From Treponema sp. UBA4377 (GTDB lineage Bacteria; Spirochaetota; Spirochaetia; Treponematales; Treponemataceae), in contig DGRX01000013.1 in assembly GCA_002391235.1 (NCBI GenBank), positions 81,712-145,711 of the forward strand: 64,000 nucleotides of DNA, given 5' to 3'. Shown piece by piece: positions 41,836 through 51,938 of this stretch; position 1 is the stretch's first letter, and every line of letters starts with the position of its first letter. The position numbers and the translations under genes were made by a program. The notes under the pieces were generated by a model. That model saw only the letters and a list, made by a program, of their open reading frames with translations, searched no databases and was not told the origin of the DNA.

Positions 41836-43788
41836 ATGGGAAAGATTATCGGAATTGACTTGGGAACGACAAACTCTTGCGTGGCCGTGATGGAAAACGG
41901 CGAGCCGGTCGTCATCCAGAACGCTGAGGGCGGACGCACGACTCCCTCAATCGTAGGCTTCACGGCCCAGGGCGACCGCATTGTCGGAGCGCCGGCCAAA
42001 AACCAAATGGTCACAAACCCCAAAAACACAGTTTACTCAATCAAGCGCCTTATCGGCCACCGCTACAGCGAGTTGACCGGCGAGGCCGCCAAGCTTCCTT
42101 ACAAAATCATTGACAACGGAGCCGACTGCCGCGTCGAGGTCACCGACAACGGCGCCCAAAAGCAGTTCAGCCCCCAGGAAATTTCGGCCTTCATCTTGCA
42201 GAAGATGAAAAAGACCGCCGAGGACTACCTTGGAAGCGAAGTCACTGAAGCCGTAATCACGGTTCCGGCCTACTTCAACGACAGCCAGCGCCAGGCAACG
42301 AAGGACGCCGGAAAAATCGCCGGCCTTGACGTAAAGCGCATCATCAACGAGCCTACGGCCGCCGCGCTTGCCTTTGGCTTTAACAAGGACCAGAACAAGG
42401 AAAAGACAATCGCCGTTTACGACTTGGGCGGCGGCACTTTCGATATTTCAATTTTGGAATTGGCCGACGGCGTCTTTGAGGTAAAGTCTACAAACGGAAA
42501 CACCCACCTCGGCGGCGACGACTGGGACCGCCGAATAATGGACTGGCTCGTGGACGAGTTCAAGAAGGACACAGGAATCGACCTTTCAAAGGACCCGATG
42601 GCCTTGCAGCGCCTGCGCGAAGCCGCCGAGAACGCCAAAATCCAGCTTTCCGCCCAGACATCGACGGCCATCAACCTTCCGTTCATCACCGCCGACGCGA
42701 CAGGCCCCAAGCACTTGCAGAAAAACCTTACCCGCGCCCAGTTTGAGCAGATGACAGAAGACTTGTTCGAGGCCACAAAAGAGCCCTGCCGCAAGGCTTT
42801 GGCCGACGCGGGCATCACGGCCGACAAAATCGACGAAGTCCTTTTGGTAGGCGGTTCAAGCCGCATGCCCAAGGTTCAGGACGTCGTCAAAGAGCTTTTT
42901 GGAAAAGAGGGAAGCCGTTCCGTCAACCCCGACGAAGCGGTTGCCATCGGAGCGGCCGTTCAGGGCGGCGTTTTGCAGGGCGACGTAAAGGACGTCGTTT
43001 TGCTTGACGTAACTCCGCTTTCTTTGGGAATCGAAACCATGGGCGGCGTAATGACAAAGCTCATCAACCGCAACACGACAATTCCTACAAAAAAGAGCCA
43101 GGTTTTCTCCACCGCCGCCGACGGACAGACTGCCGTCACAATCCATGTATTGCAGGGCGAGCGCGAGATGGCCGACCAAAACCGCACTTTGGGCAACTTC
43201 AACCTTGACGGAATTCCCGCGGCTCCCCGCGGCGTTCCGCAAATCGAAGTCACCTTTGACATCGACGCCAACGGCATTGTGAACGTAAGCGCCAAGGACT
43301 TGGGAACAGGAAAGGACCAGCACATCACGATCACTTCTTCTTCCGGCTTGAGCGAGGAAGAAATCAACAAGATGGTGAAGGACGCCGAAGCCAACGCCGC
43401 CAGCGACAAGGCCAAGCGCGAAGCCGTTGACGCCAAGAACGAGGCCGACAGCTTGGTTTACCAGACAGAAAAGTCCCTCAAGGAATTGGGCGACAAGATC
43501 AACGGCGCCGAAAAGCAAAAGGTTGAGGACGCTGTGGCCGAGCTTAAGAAGGCTTTGGAAGTCGGAGACACTGCCAACATCAAGGCCAAGACCGAAGCCC
43601 TAAAGCAGGCTTCTTACAAGATTGCCGAAGAGCTTTACAAGCAGCAGCAGGCCGCCGGCGGAGCGGCTGGAGCCAATCCTGGCGCCGGTCCCAATCCTGG
43701 AGCTGGAGCGAACCCCAACGCGGGAGCTTCCGGCTTTGACAAAGGCAGCGCCGAAGACGTGAACTACGAAGTCCACGACGACAAATAA
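41836..43788 (+). CDS. dnaK: Chaperone DnaK (Hsp70)
   Basis: ATP-dependent folding chaperone, 650 aa. IGIDLGTTNSCVAVMENG, AVITVPAYFNDSQRQATKDAGKIAGL, VYDLGGGTFDISIL and VLLVGGSSRMPKVQ are the Hsp70 signatures; the substrate-binding domain and helical lid follow, with a Gly/Ala/Pro/Asn-rich linker before the terminal EDVNYEVHDDK. AGGAGAA precedes the ATG. Confidence 0.98.
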   Translation: MGKIIGIDLGTTNSCVAVMENGEPVVIQNAEGGRTTPSIVGFTAQGDRIVGAPAKNQMVTNPKNTVYSIKRLIGHRYSELTGEAAKLPYKIIDNGADCRVEVTDNGAQKQFSPQEISAFILQKMKKTAEDYLGSEVTEAVITVPAYFNDSQRQATKDAGKIAGLDVKRIINEPTAAALAFGFNKDQNKEKTIAVYDLGGGTFDISILELADGVFEVKSTNGNTHLGGDDWDRRIMDWLVDEFKKDTGIDLSKDPMALQRLREAAENAKIQLSAQTSTAINLPFITADATGPKHLQKNLTRAQFEQMTEDLFEATKEPCRKALADAGITADKIDEVLLVGGSSRMPKVQDVVKELFGKEGSRSVNPDEAVAIGAAVQGGVLQGDVKDVVLLDVTPLSLGIETMGGVMTKLINRNTTIPTKKSQVFSTAADGQTAVTIHVLQGEREMADQNRTLGNFNLDGIPAAPRGVPQIEVTFDIDANGIVNVSAKDLGTGKDQHITITSSSGLSEEEINKMVKDAEANAASDKAKREAVDAKNEADSLVYQTEKSLKELGDKINGAEKQKVEDAVAELKKALEVGDTANIKAKTEALKQASYKIAEELYKQQQAAGGAAGANPGAGPNPGAGANPNAGASGFDKGSAEDVNYEVHDDK

Positions 43789-43905
43789 GTTCAAAAGCGC
43801 CTCCGCGCGCTTTTGAACTTGTCGAGTTTCGCTTTTTGCGAAACTCGCGGCATTTGTTCAATACCAAAAACGGCGCGTCCATGCGCCTATAGATGAGAAT
43901 AAGAG

Positions 43906-45051
43906 ATGTCTGCAAAACGCGATTATTACGAAGTATTGGGAATAGAGAAGAGCGCCTCGATTGACGAAATCAAAAGGGCTTACCGCAAGCTGGCCGTAAA
44001 GTACCATCCTGACCGAAACCCCGGCAACAAAGAGGCCGAGGAAAAGTTCAAGGAGGCCACCGAAGCCTACGAAGTCCTTTCCGACGACAAAAAGCGCCCG
44101 ATTTACGACCAATACGGCTTTGCCGGCCTTGACGGAATGGGCTCAGGCGGCGGAGCCCAGTACTCGCACGCCTTCCATGACTTTTCCGACTTGTTCGGCG
44201 GAATGGGCGGCGGCTTTGGAGACATATTCGACAACATTTTCGGCGGCGGGTTCAGCGGAGGCTTTGGAGGCGGCCGCGGCCGCCAGGCCGACAACGACGG
44301 CGCCTCTTTGCGCTACGATTTGGAAATCACCTTTAAGGAGGCGGTTTTTGGCGTAAAGAAAGACTTGCGCTTTGCCCACAACGCCGCCTGCAAGGCTTGC
44401 AACGGAACTGGCGCCGAATCCGGTACCGGAAAAAAGACTTGTCCCGCCTGCAACGGTATGGGCCAAATTAGGCGCTCCAGCGGCTTTTTCGCCGTTTCGC
44501 AGACTTGTCCCCAATGCCACGGCAGCGGCCAAATAATAGAACATCCTTGCAAGGTTTGTCACGGCACCGGCTACCAAAAGGAAAACAAGGTCGTTTCGTT
44601 TACGATTCCGGCCGGAATTGAGGACGGAAAGCGCATTGTAATCCCTAAGCAGGGCGACGCGGGCCGAAACGGAGGCCAGCCGGGCGACTTGGTCGTCGTC
44701 GTCCACATTGAAAACGACGAATGCTACGAGCGAAGCGGAAGCGACTTGTATTGCGCGATTCCGATTTCGATGAGCCAAGCCGCGTTGGGCGGAACGGTTA
44801 CGATCGCGGCGCTTGACGGCCGCAGGATAGACATACCGATTCCGGCCGGCTGCCAAAACGGAAAGCTTTTGCGCGTCCGGGGGGAGGGAATAGCTTCCGC
44901 CTCCAGAAAGGGCGACTTGTACATAAAAATCGTGGTCCAAATCCCGGCCAAGCTCAATTCCAGGCAAAAGCAGCTTTTGGAAGCCTTTGCCGAAGCCGAG
45001 GGAGCCACAAAGAGCCCCGCGCTTCTAAAACTTTCAGAACTCAATCGCTAG
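43906..45051 (+). CDS. dnaJ: Chaperone DnaJ
   Basis: The 381-aa cochaperone has a J domain with HPD (KYHPDRNPGN), a Gly/Phe-rich linker (residues 75-125), four zinc-finger repeats CKACNGTG, CPACNGMG, CPQCHGSG and CKVCHGTG, and the C-terminal substrate domain. It stimulates DnaK ATPase. It is third in grpE-dnaK-dnaJ, 117 bases after dnaK; a hairpin AAAAGCGC..GCGCGCTTTT lies in the gap. Confidence 0.97.
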   Translation: MSAKRDYYEVLGIEKSASIDEIKRAYRKLAVKYHPDRNPGNKEAEEKFKEATEAYEVLSDDKKRPIYDQYGFAGLDGMGSGGGAQYSHAFHDFSDLFGGMGGGFGDIFDNIFGGGFSGGFGGGRGRQADNDGASLRYDLEITFKEAVFGVKKDLRFAHNAACKACNGTGAESGTGKKTCPACNGMGQIRRSSGFFAVSQTCPQCHGSGQIIEHPCKVCHGTGYQKENKVVSFTIPAGIEDGKRIVIPKQGDAGRNGGQPGDLVVVVHIENDECYERSGSDLYCAIPISMSQAALGGTVTIAALDGRRIDIPIPAGCQNGKLLRVRGEGIASASRKGDLYIKIVVQIPAKLNSRQKQLLEAFAEAEGATKSPALLKLSELNR

Positions 45052-45165
45052 CCTATTGTTTATGGTCTTGCAACCGTAAACACGGGCGGCGCATTTTTTG
45101 CGCGTTTTTTCCCCTTTTTTGCCGATAATGTGTTATAATAGTCTGAATTCTTTTCAGGGGATTTT

Positions 45166-46560
45166 ATGCTCAAAACAAAAAAACGATATGTCTTTATAGT
45201 CTCAAACATTCTTGCGGTGGCGCTTTTCTTGATAGTTTCGCGCTTTATTCTTCCTCCCATCACGGCCGGCATAGAAAGCGCGTATTTTATAATACTTGAG
45301 TTTGTATTGCTTTTGTTCAGCCTTACTATTATGTCGACCGCCTCGATAGCCATAAATAAAAAACTCGAGAACGACGTTTTGCAAAAAGGCGAAACAAGGT
45401 TCATGCAGCAATTCATGGACGCCTTGCGCTTTTGCTACTCCCTTGACGACTTTTACGAAATAGTGAAGAACATTTTGGAGCGAAAGGCGGACTGTTCCGT
45501 CTTGTACATCGATTCCGAAAAAGACTATGTCCTTTATTCTTCCACGGACTTGCTTACAAGCGACAAAAAGACCGTCACGACGCTCAACCAAAACTTTCCG
45601 GCGTCTTGGCAGGACGGATACCACTTTATCGGAGACAAGCTGGGCGTAGTTTCTTCATACAAAACGGCGCGAGGCTTTTTCCTTTGCGCGAACAAACACC
45701 ACTTTTTCATTTTTTGCCGCTACACGCGCCTTTTTGACACCGGCATATACAAAGAGCTCTTTGACGAATTCGTCCGCTTTAGAAAAAGGGCGGAGACAAT
45801 CGCAAACCTTTCGGAAATCGCCTCGCTTTCAAAGGACTGGGAACAGTTGGCCGAAACTCAAAAGCTCTTTTTGCCGCAAAAACTGCCTGAGCCGCACCGC
45901 CTGCGCTTGGCCGCTTACTTCCGCCCGCTTGTCAACGTTTCGGGCGACTACTACACGGCGCTTCCGATCGACAAGCATAAGACGCTTTTGATGCTTGGCG
46001 ACGTTTCGGGAAAAGGCTTGCCGGCCGCCCTTATCATGGGCTTGGTAATGAACACGGTGAAGATTATGGAAAACAAGGAAGACTTGGTTTCCATCGTATA
46101 CGCGATTGACAAGGCGATTAAGGGAATGAAGCTTCAGGACAAGTACACCGTTCTCTTTATCAGCGTAGTCGACACGCAAAAGATGACGATCCGCTATGTC
46201 AACGCCTCGATGTCCGACCCCTTGATCATCACAAGGGCGCCGGACGGATACACAATCAAGCCGCTGTCGTCAAACTGCGGCGTTGTCGGAATCATCGACT
46301 TGGACAACGTCCACATGGACGAGCAGCGCCTCTTCCGCGACGACTTGATTTTGTTCGCCTCGGACGGCGTTTCGGAAGTAATGAACGAAGAGGGCGTGGA
46401 GTTGGGCGACACTGAATTGTACAAGCAGACAATCACAAAGAGCGCCGCCAAGCAGCCGCAGGAATTTGTCGACGACGTAGTCAAGTTGATTTTTGACTAC
46501 AAAGGCGAAAACAAACTTCACGACGACATTACTATGATGGTTACAAAGGTGGTAGGCTGA
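45166..46560 (+). CDS. Membrane-anchored SpoIIE-type (PP2C) phosphatase
   Basis: The 464-aa protein has two N-terminal membrane helices (IVSNILAVALFLIVSRFILPPI and FIILEFVLLLFSLTIMSTASIAI), a GAF-like middle domain, and a SpoIIE/RsbU phosphatase domain: VNVSGDYYTALPIDKHKTLLMLGDVSGKGLPAALIMGL, DLILFASDGVSEVMNEEG and DDITMMVTKV. It would dephosphorylate a STAS protein in a partner-switching cascade. The next phosphatase gene starts one base before its stop. Confidence 0.88.
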   Translation: MLKTKKRYVFIVSNILAVALFLIVSRFILPPITAGIESAYFIILEFVLLLFSLTIMSTASIAINKKLENDVLQKGETRFMQQFMDALRFCYSLDDFYEIVKNILERKADCSVLYIDSEKDYVLYSSTDLLTSDKKTVTTLNQNFPASWQDGYHFIGDKLGVVSSYKTARGFFLCANKHHFFIFCRYTRLFDTGIYKELFDEFVRFRKRAETIANLSEIASLSKDWEQLAETQKLFLPQKLPEPHRLRLAAYFRPLVNVSGDYYTALPIDKHKTLLMLGDVSGKGLPAALIMGLVMNTVKIMENKEDLVSIVYAIDKAIKGMKLQDKYTVLFISVVDTQKMTIRYVNASMSDPLIITRAPDGYTIKPLSSNCGVVGIIDLDNVHMDEQRLFRDDLILFASDGVSEVMNEEGVELGDTELYKQTITKSAAKQPQEFVDDVVKLIFDYKGENKLHDDITMMVTKVVG

Positions 46561-48761
46561 TGATTTACGTAATTCTAAATATTGGAATAGCCGCGTATTT
46601 GGCTTGGGCTTCGTTCAACGTCAACACAAAGAACATGAGGAACGAAAACTCCCTCATTAACATTGTGCTGCTTTCGGCCGCTACCGCCGTCTTGATGGTG
46701 GTCTCCTTGCTTATGGTCATGTGGGGGCCTGAACGTTTCACCGTTTTCTTGGAACACGCGATGCTGTTCTTGATCGGCTTGATATTCGTTGTAATAGCCT
46801 TTTATTTTTTGGGGAACGCGGTCAAGCGCAATAAGTTTGCCAGTTTCTTGGAAGTGTTCTTCATCCTCGCCGCGCTTTATATTTCTTCTTCAAAGATTGA
46901 AATTGCCGACTACACCCGCTTTGAACTTGGCTCCGAGCTTTTGTTCAAGGGCGAGCTGGCGAAATTCTTTCCGATAAATTGGATCCACGCGTACTTTGGA
47001 ATTTTTGTGTTTTTCCTGCCCGGAATGAGCGCCTTGATAGTGCTTCTTAGCGCCGAAAACTCTAATTCCAGGCAAGCCTTCCAGCGCGCGATTTTGTTTG
47101 GCGCGGCCCTTGCTTTCGCATGGATTTCAAGCTTTGCGCTGGTTTACATTTCGGAAATGCTTCCGATGATGATTACGCTTTACACTGGAGTCCTTGCGAT
47201 TTTTGTCACCTTCTTGACTAGAATTTCGGTCCAGGACAAAATTTACGATACGATAACGCTGCTTTCGGGGCTGTTGGTCAACATCATCAAGTACGCTCTT
47301 CCGTCTTTTGTTGCGGCCTTGTTTTTTGTGGGCCTGCGTCCGATTTATTCAACCTCAAAGGGCTTGTACACGACGGTGCTCTTTTTGATCGCGCTTGTGG
47401 CCGTTTTTGCCGGCCGCCTTTTTGCCGCCGCCTTCTCAAAGCTTTCGACCTTCCGCTCTTCAAGCTACGGCGCGGCTTTTGAGGCCGACTTGGCCGCCAT
47501 CGACTACAACGACGAAACCAGCGACATTTGCAAAAAGCTTTTTGAAATATTCCAAAACCGCGCCAACGTCGCCGAGATGAAGGTCCTGATAGCGGGCGGA
47601 AACAATGAGTTGAACACCGTTTTTGCCAGCAAGGGAACAAAGCCCACGCTTAGCAGCCTGGATCCCGGCCTTGAGGCGATTCGCCAGCAGAACATCAACA
47701 TCTTTATGAAAAACCAGGCCGAAGGAATCTTTGCGCTTGAGCAAAAGCAGGCTGAAATCAACGCTTTCTTTAAGGCTGTCGGAGCGGAAGTCTTGATCAT
47801 CCTTAACGAAGGCCGCCACTTGGTCGGCGTCATCGCCCTAGGCGAAAAGCGCGGCGGAGCCAGCTACGACGAATACGACAAGCAAGTCTTTGACAAGCTT
47901 TACTCCTACTTCTTTGTTTTTGGCTACTACATGTCAAACATCGCCAACGCTTCCGTCGTCGGAACCGTAAACCGCGAAATCCGCATGTCTGCGCAGATCA
48001 TCACTTCGATCCAGGAAAACATGGATCCAGTTGAAAACCCCAAAATGGACGTGGGCTACTTGATGGTTCCCGCCCACAACATTGGCGGCGAATTCGTTGA
48101 CCTTATCCGCCTTAACGAAAAGCGCCACATTTTTGTCACCGGCTCCCTTAGCGGAAAGGGCATCTCGGCCTCAATGAGCATGGTAATCTTAAAGTCTATT
48201 ATCCGCACTTACCTTAACTCAACCCACGACTTTAAGAAGCTTGTGGCAAAGGTCAACCAGTTCATTCGCTTCAGCCTGCCCAAGGGAACTTTCTTTGCCG
48301 GCATTTTCTGCTTGATGGACTTTGAGACCGACACGCTGTATTACATCAACTGCGGAATCCCGACAATGCTCTTGTACACCCGCGCCTACAACAACGTCAT
48401 CGAAATCCAAGGAAACGGCTACGTTCTTGGCTTTGTAAAGGACATCAGCCCGCTCCTTAAGGTAAAGCAAATCAAAATGAACGCCGGAGACGTAATCGCG
48501 ATTACAACCGCGGGCCTCATCAACAGCCACTCTCTGCGCGGCGAACAGTACGGAAAGGACAGAATAAAGAAGTCCATGACCGACAACTATATGTACAGCG
48601 GAATGCGCATGTGCTCGTTCTTGTTTGACGACCTAAAGCGCTTTATGGCCAAGGAACTTGACGACGACATCACGGTAATGATGATCCGCTACCTTGACAA
48701 GGACAGCCAGACTGTAAGCGACGAGGAGGACAGCGACAATGGAAGCGTTGACAATAACTGA
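46560..48761 (+). CDS. Multi-pass membrane SpoIIE-type phosphatase with GAF domain
   Basis: About ten membrane helices occupy residues 1-300, followed by a GAF-like region (about 320-460) and a C-terminal phosphatase domain with GGEFVDLIRLNEKRHIFVTGSLSGKGISASMSMVI and DDITVMMIRYL. The usual GDVSGKG is here GSLSGKG, so the metal-binding Asp is replaced by Ser, and the first Asp pattern GDYYT is GEFVD. Activity may be altered or lost, as in a pseudophosphatase sensor. 733 aa, coupled to the phosphatase upstream; the STAS gene overlaps its 3' end. Confidence 0.85.
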   Translation: MIYVILNIGIAAYLAWASFNVNTKNMRNENSLINIVLLSAATAVLMVVSLLMVMWGPERFTVFLEHAMLFLIGLIFVVIAFYFLGNAVKRNKFASFLEVFFILAALYISSSKIEIADYTRFELGSELLFKGELAKFFPINWIHAYFGIFVFFLPGMSALIVLLSAENSNSRQAFQRAILFGAALAFAWISSFALVYISEMLPMMITLYTGVLAIFVTFLTRISVQDKIYDTITLLSGLLVNIIKYALPSFVAALFFVGLRPIYSTSKGLYTTVLFLIALVAVFAGRLFAAAFSKLSTFRSSSYGAAFEADLAAIDYNDETSDICKKLFEIFQNRANVAEMKVLIAGGNNELNTVFASKGTKPTLSSLDPGLEAIRQQNINIFMKNQAEGIFALEQKQAEINAFFKAVGAEVLIILNEGRHLVGVIALGEKRGGASYDEYDKQVFDKLYSYFFVFGYYMSNIANASVVGTVNREIRMSAQIITSIQENMDPVENPKMDVGYLMVPAHNIGGEFVDLIRLNEKRHIFVTGSLSGKGISASMSMVILKSIIRTYLNSTHDFKKLVAKVNQFIRFSLPKGTFFAGIFCLMDFETDTLYYINCGIPTMLLYTRAYNNVIEIQGNGYVLGFVKDISPLLKVKQIKMNAGDVIAITTAGLINSHSLRGEQYGKDRIKKSMTDNYMYSGMRMCSFLFDDLKRFMAKELDDDITVMMIRYLDKDSQTVSDEEDSDNGSVDNN

Positions 48762-49065
48762 AAAGAAGGGCGCCAACTACATTCTTCTTGAATTGAACGG
48801 CGCGATAAATTCATACACTTTGACGGAATTTCAAAACCGCGTTTACGCGGCGATTCAAGAAACAAACTTGGTTCTTGACTTGTCCAACGTTTTTGAAATC
48901 GACTCCACCGGAATGGGCGTTTTGTTCGCAGCCTTTAACGACGGCCGCGAAGCCGGAAAGCGCCTTTACCTTATGAACATGTCTCCGCAAGCCCAAAAAA
49001 CGGTCAGCGACACCGGCTTTTTGGACGCCTTTAACGTCATCAGCTCGGTCACAGAAGTAGAATAG
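48739..49065 (+). CDS. STAS-domain anti-anti-sigma-like protein
   Basis: This 108-aa single STAS domain contains VLDLSNVFEIDSTGMGVLFAAFNDGREAGKRLYLMNM, with the phosphorylatable Ser in the DSTGMG motif as in SpoIIAA and RsbV. It overlaps the upstream phosphatase gene by 23 bases, so it is the probable substrate of the pair of phosphatases. The partner kinase and target are not in the window. Confidence 0.9.
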   Translation: MEALTITEKKGANYILLELNGAINSYTLTEFQNRVYAAIQETNLVLDLSNVFEIDSTGMGVLFAAFNDGREAGKRLYLMNMSPQAQKTVSDTGFLDAFNVISSVTEVE

Positions 49066-49254
49066 CGGCAAAAAAAAGCAAAAGAAAGCCTAAAATTGCT
49101 TGTTAGCCGCATGAGCCGCAACATTCGCGCTACGTTCCGTTTTGCTATTGGAATTTTATCCAACTGCGCTCTTGCGAGCGCTGGCAATCGCAACCAAGCT
49201 TGCGCGAACAGCGGTATTATCGCGCTGCAATAACGCCGTGAAAATAATCACAGT

Positions 49255-49281
49255 AAACCGCCTGTTTGGGGCGGTTTTTTT
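49255..49281 (+). terminator. Terminator after the STAS operon
   Basis: AAACCGCC-TGTTT-GGGGCGGTTT followed by a T run. Confidence 0.85.
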
Positions 49282-49311
49282 ATTGGCGGAGCGCTATGGC
49301 GGGCTTTTTGG

Positions 49312-49325
49312 TTAGCATATGCTAA
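49312..49325. promoter_or_regulatory. Palindrome TTAGCATATGCTAA before ldh
   Basis: Perfect 14-base palindrome in the 480-base gap upstream of ldh. A regulator site is possible. The rest of the gap holds AT-rich sequence with weak promoter-like boxes (TTGACG at 49402) but no convincing gene. Confidence 0.35.
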
Positions 49326-49549
49326 TTATTGTGGTTTTTTAGTGAAACTTTTCACAGAATGGCGAAAAAATCGCGAAATTCGCGCGAATTCTTCATATAT
49401 ATTGACGTTTGCTTATTAACAAAATCTGAATATGGGTTTATACTTTAATTTGAATTTATTGTATCCTTGGGCTTATTGTCTTTGGACACATAGATTCAAA
49501 CTATAACAGGCAAAAATTAAATTCTATATCGGAATTTACAGGAGTTTTT

Positions 49550-50491
49550 ATGGCAAACAAAATTACCATCATCGGTGCGGGCCAAGTAGGATCAACGGTA
49601 GCCTACGCGCTCACTTTAAAGCAGTTGGCTTCGGAAATCGTGGTCATTGACATCATCAAGGAAAAGGCGATGGGCGAGGCGATGGACATTCGCCAGGCCA
49701 CTCCCTTTGTAGGCCCCATTTCGGTTCGCGACGGCGACTACGAGGACGCCAAGGGCTCCGACATCGTCATCTTCACTTCCGGAGTCGGAAGAAAGCCCGG
49801 CCAGTCGCGCCTTGACCTTACCCAGACCAACGTCGACATCACAAAGTCTGTTATTCCTTTGATAACAAAGGCTTGCCCCAACGCTCTTTACGTAATCGTA
49901 GCCAATCCTGTTGACATTTTGACATACCAGTTCGTAAAAACTTCCGGCATCCCGGAGAACCGCATTTTCGGAACCGGAACTTTGCTTGACACGGCCCGCT
50001 TCCGCGCCCGCATCGCCGAGACCTACAAGGTAGGCGCGACAAACGTTCACGGCTACGTCTTTGGCGAGCACGGAGACTCTTCTTTTGTTCCGTGGTCTTT
50101 GGCCAACATCGGTTCGATCCCAGTGGACAACTTCGCCAAGTCTTTCACAGGCCCCAAGCTTCCCGACTTTGACAAGAACGACGTTGAGGACTACATCAGA
50201 AAGTCTGGCGGAATCATCATCAGCGCCAAAAAATTCACAAACTACGGAATCGCGGCCACTACAGCCGACTTGGTCGAGGCGTTGAACTACCACACGGATT
50301 CTGTCTTGACAATCTCCTCAATGATGAACGGCGAGTACGGCATCAAGGACGTTTGCCTTTCAATCCCGACATTGGTCGGCTGCAACGGAATCAAGGGCCA
50401 CATCGCCGCTCCGCTTACGGACGACGAAGTCGAAAAGCTGCGCCACTCGGCCGAATGCCTTAAGGACGTCATCAAGCAGGTCAACTTCTAG
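49550..50491 (+). CDS. ldh: L-lactate dehydrogenase
   Basis: Reduces pyruvate to L-lactate with NADH. The 313-aa protein has the Rossmann start KITIIGAGQVGSTVAYALTL, IVIDI at the NAD-ribose position, the substrate loop SGVGRKPGQSRLDL, Arg and Asp partners in NPVDILTYQFVKTSGIPENRIFGTGTLLDTARFR, and the catalytic His in FGEHGDSSF. AGGAG precedes the ATG. The GRKPGQSR loop (Gln before Ser-Arg) favours lactate over malate dehydrogenase. Confidence 0.94.
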   Translation: MANKITIIGAGQVGSTVAYALTLKQLASEIVVIDIIKEKAMGEAMDIRQATPFVGPISVRDGDYEDAKGSDIVIFTSGVGRKPGQSRLDLTQTNVDITKSVIPLITKACPNALYVIVANPVDILTYQFVKTSGIPENRIFGTGTLLDTARFRARIAETYKVGATNVHGYVFGEHGDSSFVPWSLANIGSIPVDNFAKSFTGPKLPDFDKNDVEDYIRKSGGIIISAKKFTNYGIAATTADLVEALNYHTDSVLTISSMMNGEYGIKDVCLSIPTLVGCNGIKGHIAAPLTDDEVEKLRHSAECLKDVIKQVNF

Positions 50492-50514
50492 GCCGCTGGA
50501 CAAAAGGAAAAACT

Positions 50515-51906
50515 ATGGCAGAAAAATTCAGGATTGAACACGATTCAATGGGCGAGATGAAAGTTCCCGCCGACAAGTACTGGGGCGCCCAGACAGAGCG
50601 CAGCCACGAGAACTTTGAGATTGGCGTTGGCATCGAGACTATGCCGCGCGAAATCACAAAGGCCTTTGGCTACCTCAAAAAGGCCGCCGCCATGGCCAAC
50701 AACGCTCTTAAGCCGCAAAAGATGACCGCCGAAAAACTTAAAGTTATCTCCAAGGCTTGCGACGAAGTGATTGAAGGAAAGCTCAACGAGCACTTTCCCT
50801 TGGTCGTATGGCAGACCGGAAGCGGCACGCAGAGCAACATGAACGCCAACGAGGTAATCGCCAACCGCGCCAATCAAATCGCGGGCAAAAAGCTTTGCCA
50901 CCCCAACGACGACATCAACATGAGCCAGTCGTCAAACGACACTTTCCCCACGGCGCTCCACATTTCCGCCGTATACGCCATCGAAGACAAGCTCTTCCCG
51001 GCGATCGACACTCTTGTTTCAACTTTCAAAAAGCTTGAAAAAGAAAACATGAAAATCGTAAAGAGCGGCCGCACCCACTTGCAGGACGCCGTTCCGATTT
51101 CATTCGGTCAGGAAATTTCCGGCTGGAGGACAAGCCTGGAGCGCGACCGCAAAATGCTCGAAAACTCTTTGCCGTACCTTAAGCAGCTGGCCCTTGGCGG
51201 AACCGCCGTCGGAACCGGCCTCAACGCGCCCAAGGGCTTTGACAAAAAGGTCGCCGAGTGCGTTTCAAAGTTGACCGGAAAGAAATTCGCCACGGCTCCC
51301 AACAAGTTCCACGCGCTTACAAGCAAGGACGAGTTGGTATTCGCCCACGGCGCCATAAAGGCTTTGGCCGCCGACATGATGAAGATAGCCAACGACGTCC
51401 GCTGGCTTGCTTCTGGCCCTCGCGACGGCCTTGGAGAGATCCGCATTCCCGAAAATGAGCCGGGCTCTTCCATCATGCCCGGAAAAGTCAACCCGACCCA
51501 GTGCGAGGCCGTCACGATGGTGGCCGTGCAGGTTATGGGTAACGACGCTGCGATCGGCTTTGCCGCAAGCCAGGGCAACTTTGAGCTTAACGTCTTTATG
51601 CCGGTAATCGCCTACAACTTTATCCAAAGCGCGCGCCTCTTGGCCGAAGCGATGCTCAGCTTCAACAAGAACTGCGCGGTTGGAATCAAGGCCGACAAGG
51701 CTAAGATGAAGCACAACCTTTACAACTCGCTCATGCTTGTCACCGCTCTCAATCCCTACATCGGATACGAGAACGCGGCCAAGACCGCCCACAAGGCTTT
51801 TGACGAAAACATTTCGCTCAAAGAAGCTTGCGTCGGCTTGGGCTTCTTGACGGCCGCCGAGTTCGACAAGGTCTTCAAGCCGGAAGCCATGGCCTTTCCT
51901 AAATGA
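50515..51906 (+). CDS. fumC: Class II fumarate hydratase
   Basis: Interconverts malate and fumarate without an iron-sulfur cluster. The 463-aa protein has TGSGTQSNMNANEV, DDINMSQSSNDTFPTALHI, SGRTHLQDAVPISFGQE and the superfamily signature GSSIMPGKVNPTQ. It is 23 bases after ldh and 32 before the Hdr block, so it likely supplies fumarate for the reductase encoded downstream. Confidence 0.96.
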   Translation: MAEKFRIEHDSMGEMKVPADKYWGAQTERSHENFEIGVGIETMPREITKAFGYLKKAAAMANNALKPQKMTAEKLKVISKACDEVIEGKLNEHFPLVVWQTGSGTQSNMNANEVIANRANQIAGKKLCHPNDDINMSQSSNDTFPTALHISAVYAIEDKLFPAIDTLVSTFKKLEKENMKIVKSGRTHLQDAVPISFGQEISGWRTSLERDRKMLENSLPYLKQLALGGTAVGTGLNAPKGFDKKVAECVSKLTGKKFATAPNKFHALTSKDELVFAHGAIKALAADMMKIANDVRWLASGPRDGLGEIRIPENEPGSSIMPGKVNPTQCEAVTMVAVQVMGNDAAIGFAASQGNFELNVFMPVIAYNFIQSARLLAEAMLSFNKNCAVGIKADKAKMKHNLYNSLMLVTALNPYIGYENAAKTAHKAFDENISLKEACVGLGFLTAAEFDKVFKPEAMAFPK

Positions 51907-51938
51907 CAACGACAAAAAACAATAGATAAGGAAACTTT

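Noticed and set aside
49380..49550. Rex or other redox-operator before ldh
   Set aside because: No TTGTG-N8-CACAA-like palindrome was found; only AT-rich sequence and weak promoter boxes are visible.
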